This document shows positions 5,386 to 5,917 of a DNA stretch of 5,917 bases, one piece after another. Below the pieces are notes generated by a model. The model was given only the letters and a program-made list of their open reading frames with translations, ran no database searches and was not told the origin of the DNA. A program made the translations under genes and the position numbers. How positions within the stretch are numbered: the first letter of the stretch is position 1; each line of letters begins with the position of its first letter. This stretch comes from an uncultured Lautropia sp. (GTDB lineage Bacteria; Pseudomonadota; Gammaproteobacteria; Burkholderiales; Burkholderiaceae_E), in NCBI GenBank assembly GCA_938046755.1, contig CALIXC010000011.1, positions 1 to 5,917 on the forward strand, in the 5' to 3' direction.

Positions 5386-5917
5386 ATGAAACGACGCATC
5401 GTCGTCCTCAGTGGTGCAGGCATCAGCGCCGACAGTGGCCTGAAGACCTTCCGCGACAGCGATGGCCTGTGGGAAGGGCATCGGGTGGATCAGGTGGCCA
5501 CGCCCGAAGCCTTTGCCCGCAATCCACAGCTGGTCATCGATTTCTACAACGCGCGTCGACGCCAGCTGCTCACCGCGCAGCCCAATGCGGCGCACTACGC
5601 ACTGGCCAGGTTGGCCGACTACTACGACGTGCGCATCGTCACCCAGAACGTCGATGACCTGCACGAGCGTGCCGGCAGCCGTCTGGTGCTGCACCTGCAT
5701 GGCGAACTCAAGAAATTGCGCAGCAGTGTCGACGATGACTACGTGGTGGACTGGACCCGCGATCAGACGCTGGCCGACCGGGATCCGAACGGTTTCCCCA
5801 TGCGCCCCCATATCGTCTGGTTCGGCGAAGCCGTTCCGCTCATCGATCTGGCAGCCGAATGGGTGTCGCAGGCTGATGCGGTGCTAGTCGTGGGCACCTC
5901 CATGCAGGTCTACCCGG
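5386..5917 (+). CDS. Sir2-family NAD-dependent protein deacylase (CobB-like), C-terminus off the window
   Basis: Sirtuins remove acyl groups from lysines, consuming NAD+ and releasing nicotinamide and O-acyl-ADP-ribose. The first 177 residues are present. The NAD-binding motif GAGIS (10-14) is followed by SGLKTFRD (17-24), TQNVDDLHERAG (86-97), the catalytic histidine in LHLHGE (His105), RPHIVWFGEAVP (140-151) and VVGTSMQVYP (168-177). FYNARRRQ (53-60) places Tyr54 and Arg57 where the Tyr/Arg pair of SIRT5 and E. coli CobB contacts succinyl or malonyl groups, so desuccinylase activity is likely. Between His105 and RPHIVWFG the usual two CxxC zinc pairs are absent, and no cysteine is present in this stretch. 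The start ATG 5386 has GAGG at 5377-5380. Identification of the family is firm, substrate preference is inferred. Confidence 0.93.
   Translation, partial: MKRRIVVLSGAGISADSGLKTFRDSDGLWEGHRVDQVATPEAFARNPQLVIDFYNARRRQLLTAQPNAAHYALARLADYYDVRIVTQNVDDLHERAGSRLVLHLHGELKKLRSSVDDDYVVDWTRDQTLADRDPNGFPMRPHIVWFGEAVPLIDLAAEWVSQADAVLVVGTSMQVYP

Noticed and set aside
1..5917. CRISPR array, transposase, prophage, tRNA or rRNA genes
   Set aside because: I looked for regularly spaced repeats, insertion-sequence ends, transposase motifs and tRNA or rRNA signatures and saw none.

Overview
The window appears to join two bacterial genomes inside one open reading frame. Bases 1 to about 1700 look like Neisseriaceae, most likely Eikenella. 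They carry three exact copies of AGGCTACCTGAA, which is the Eikenella dialect of the Neisseriaceae DNA uptake sequence, and a murein-recycling ligase (Mpl) that reads like the Neisseria/Eikenella protein. Bases from about 1700 to 5917 look like a GC-rich betaproteobacterium of the Burkholderiales. Oral Lautropia is my best guess, because of the dnaX-ybaB-recR order and the protein sequences. No uptake sequence occurs in this half. Both genera live in the human mouth, so a metagenome-derived or mixed-template contig is the simplest explanation.

Left part (1-1701): a flavodoxin-fold protein of the 'dialkylresorcinol condensing enzyme' type runs off the left edge on the minus strand. It has a near-consensus sigma-70 promoter. 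A 259-base divergent spacer follows, with a perfect inverted pair of uptake sequences and a third, imperfect copy. Then comes mpl on the plus strand, intact through its UDP-binding and ATPase domains but cut early in its C-terminal domain.

Junction (about 1696-1704): the reading frame passes without a stop from Mpl (residue about 351) into the last ~129 residues of the DNA polymerase III tau subunit (DnaX). The resulting 481-residue 'protein' makes no biochemical sense, because both partners lose essential parts.

Right part (1702-5917): the dnaX 3' end overlaps ybaB by 4 bases, and recR follows 20 bases later. This is the classic replication/recombination operon. A 571-base non-coding stretch with an AT-rich patch leads to a 552-residue lipoprotein. 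That protein has a Thr/Gly-rich tether, an unrecognised middle domain and a C-terminal SGNH/GDSL esterase domain. A strong intrinsic terminator ends that gene. A Sir2-family deacylase without zinc-binding cysteines then begins and runs off the right edge.

I do not see a new multi-gene system. The points most worth attention are the chimeric mpl::dnaX frame, the uptake-sequence evidence for where the boundary lies, the zinc-less CobB-like sirtuin with a desuccinylase-type Tyr/Arg pair, and the unassigned domain of the SGNH lipoprotein.
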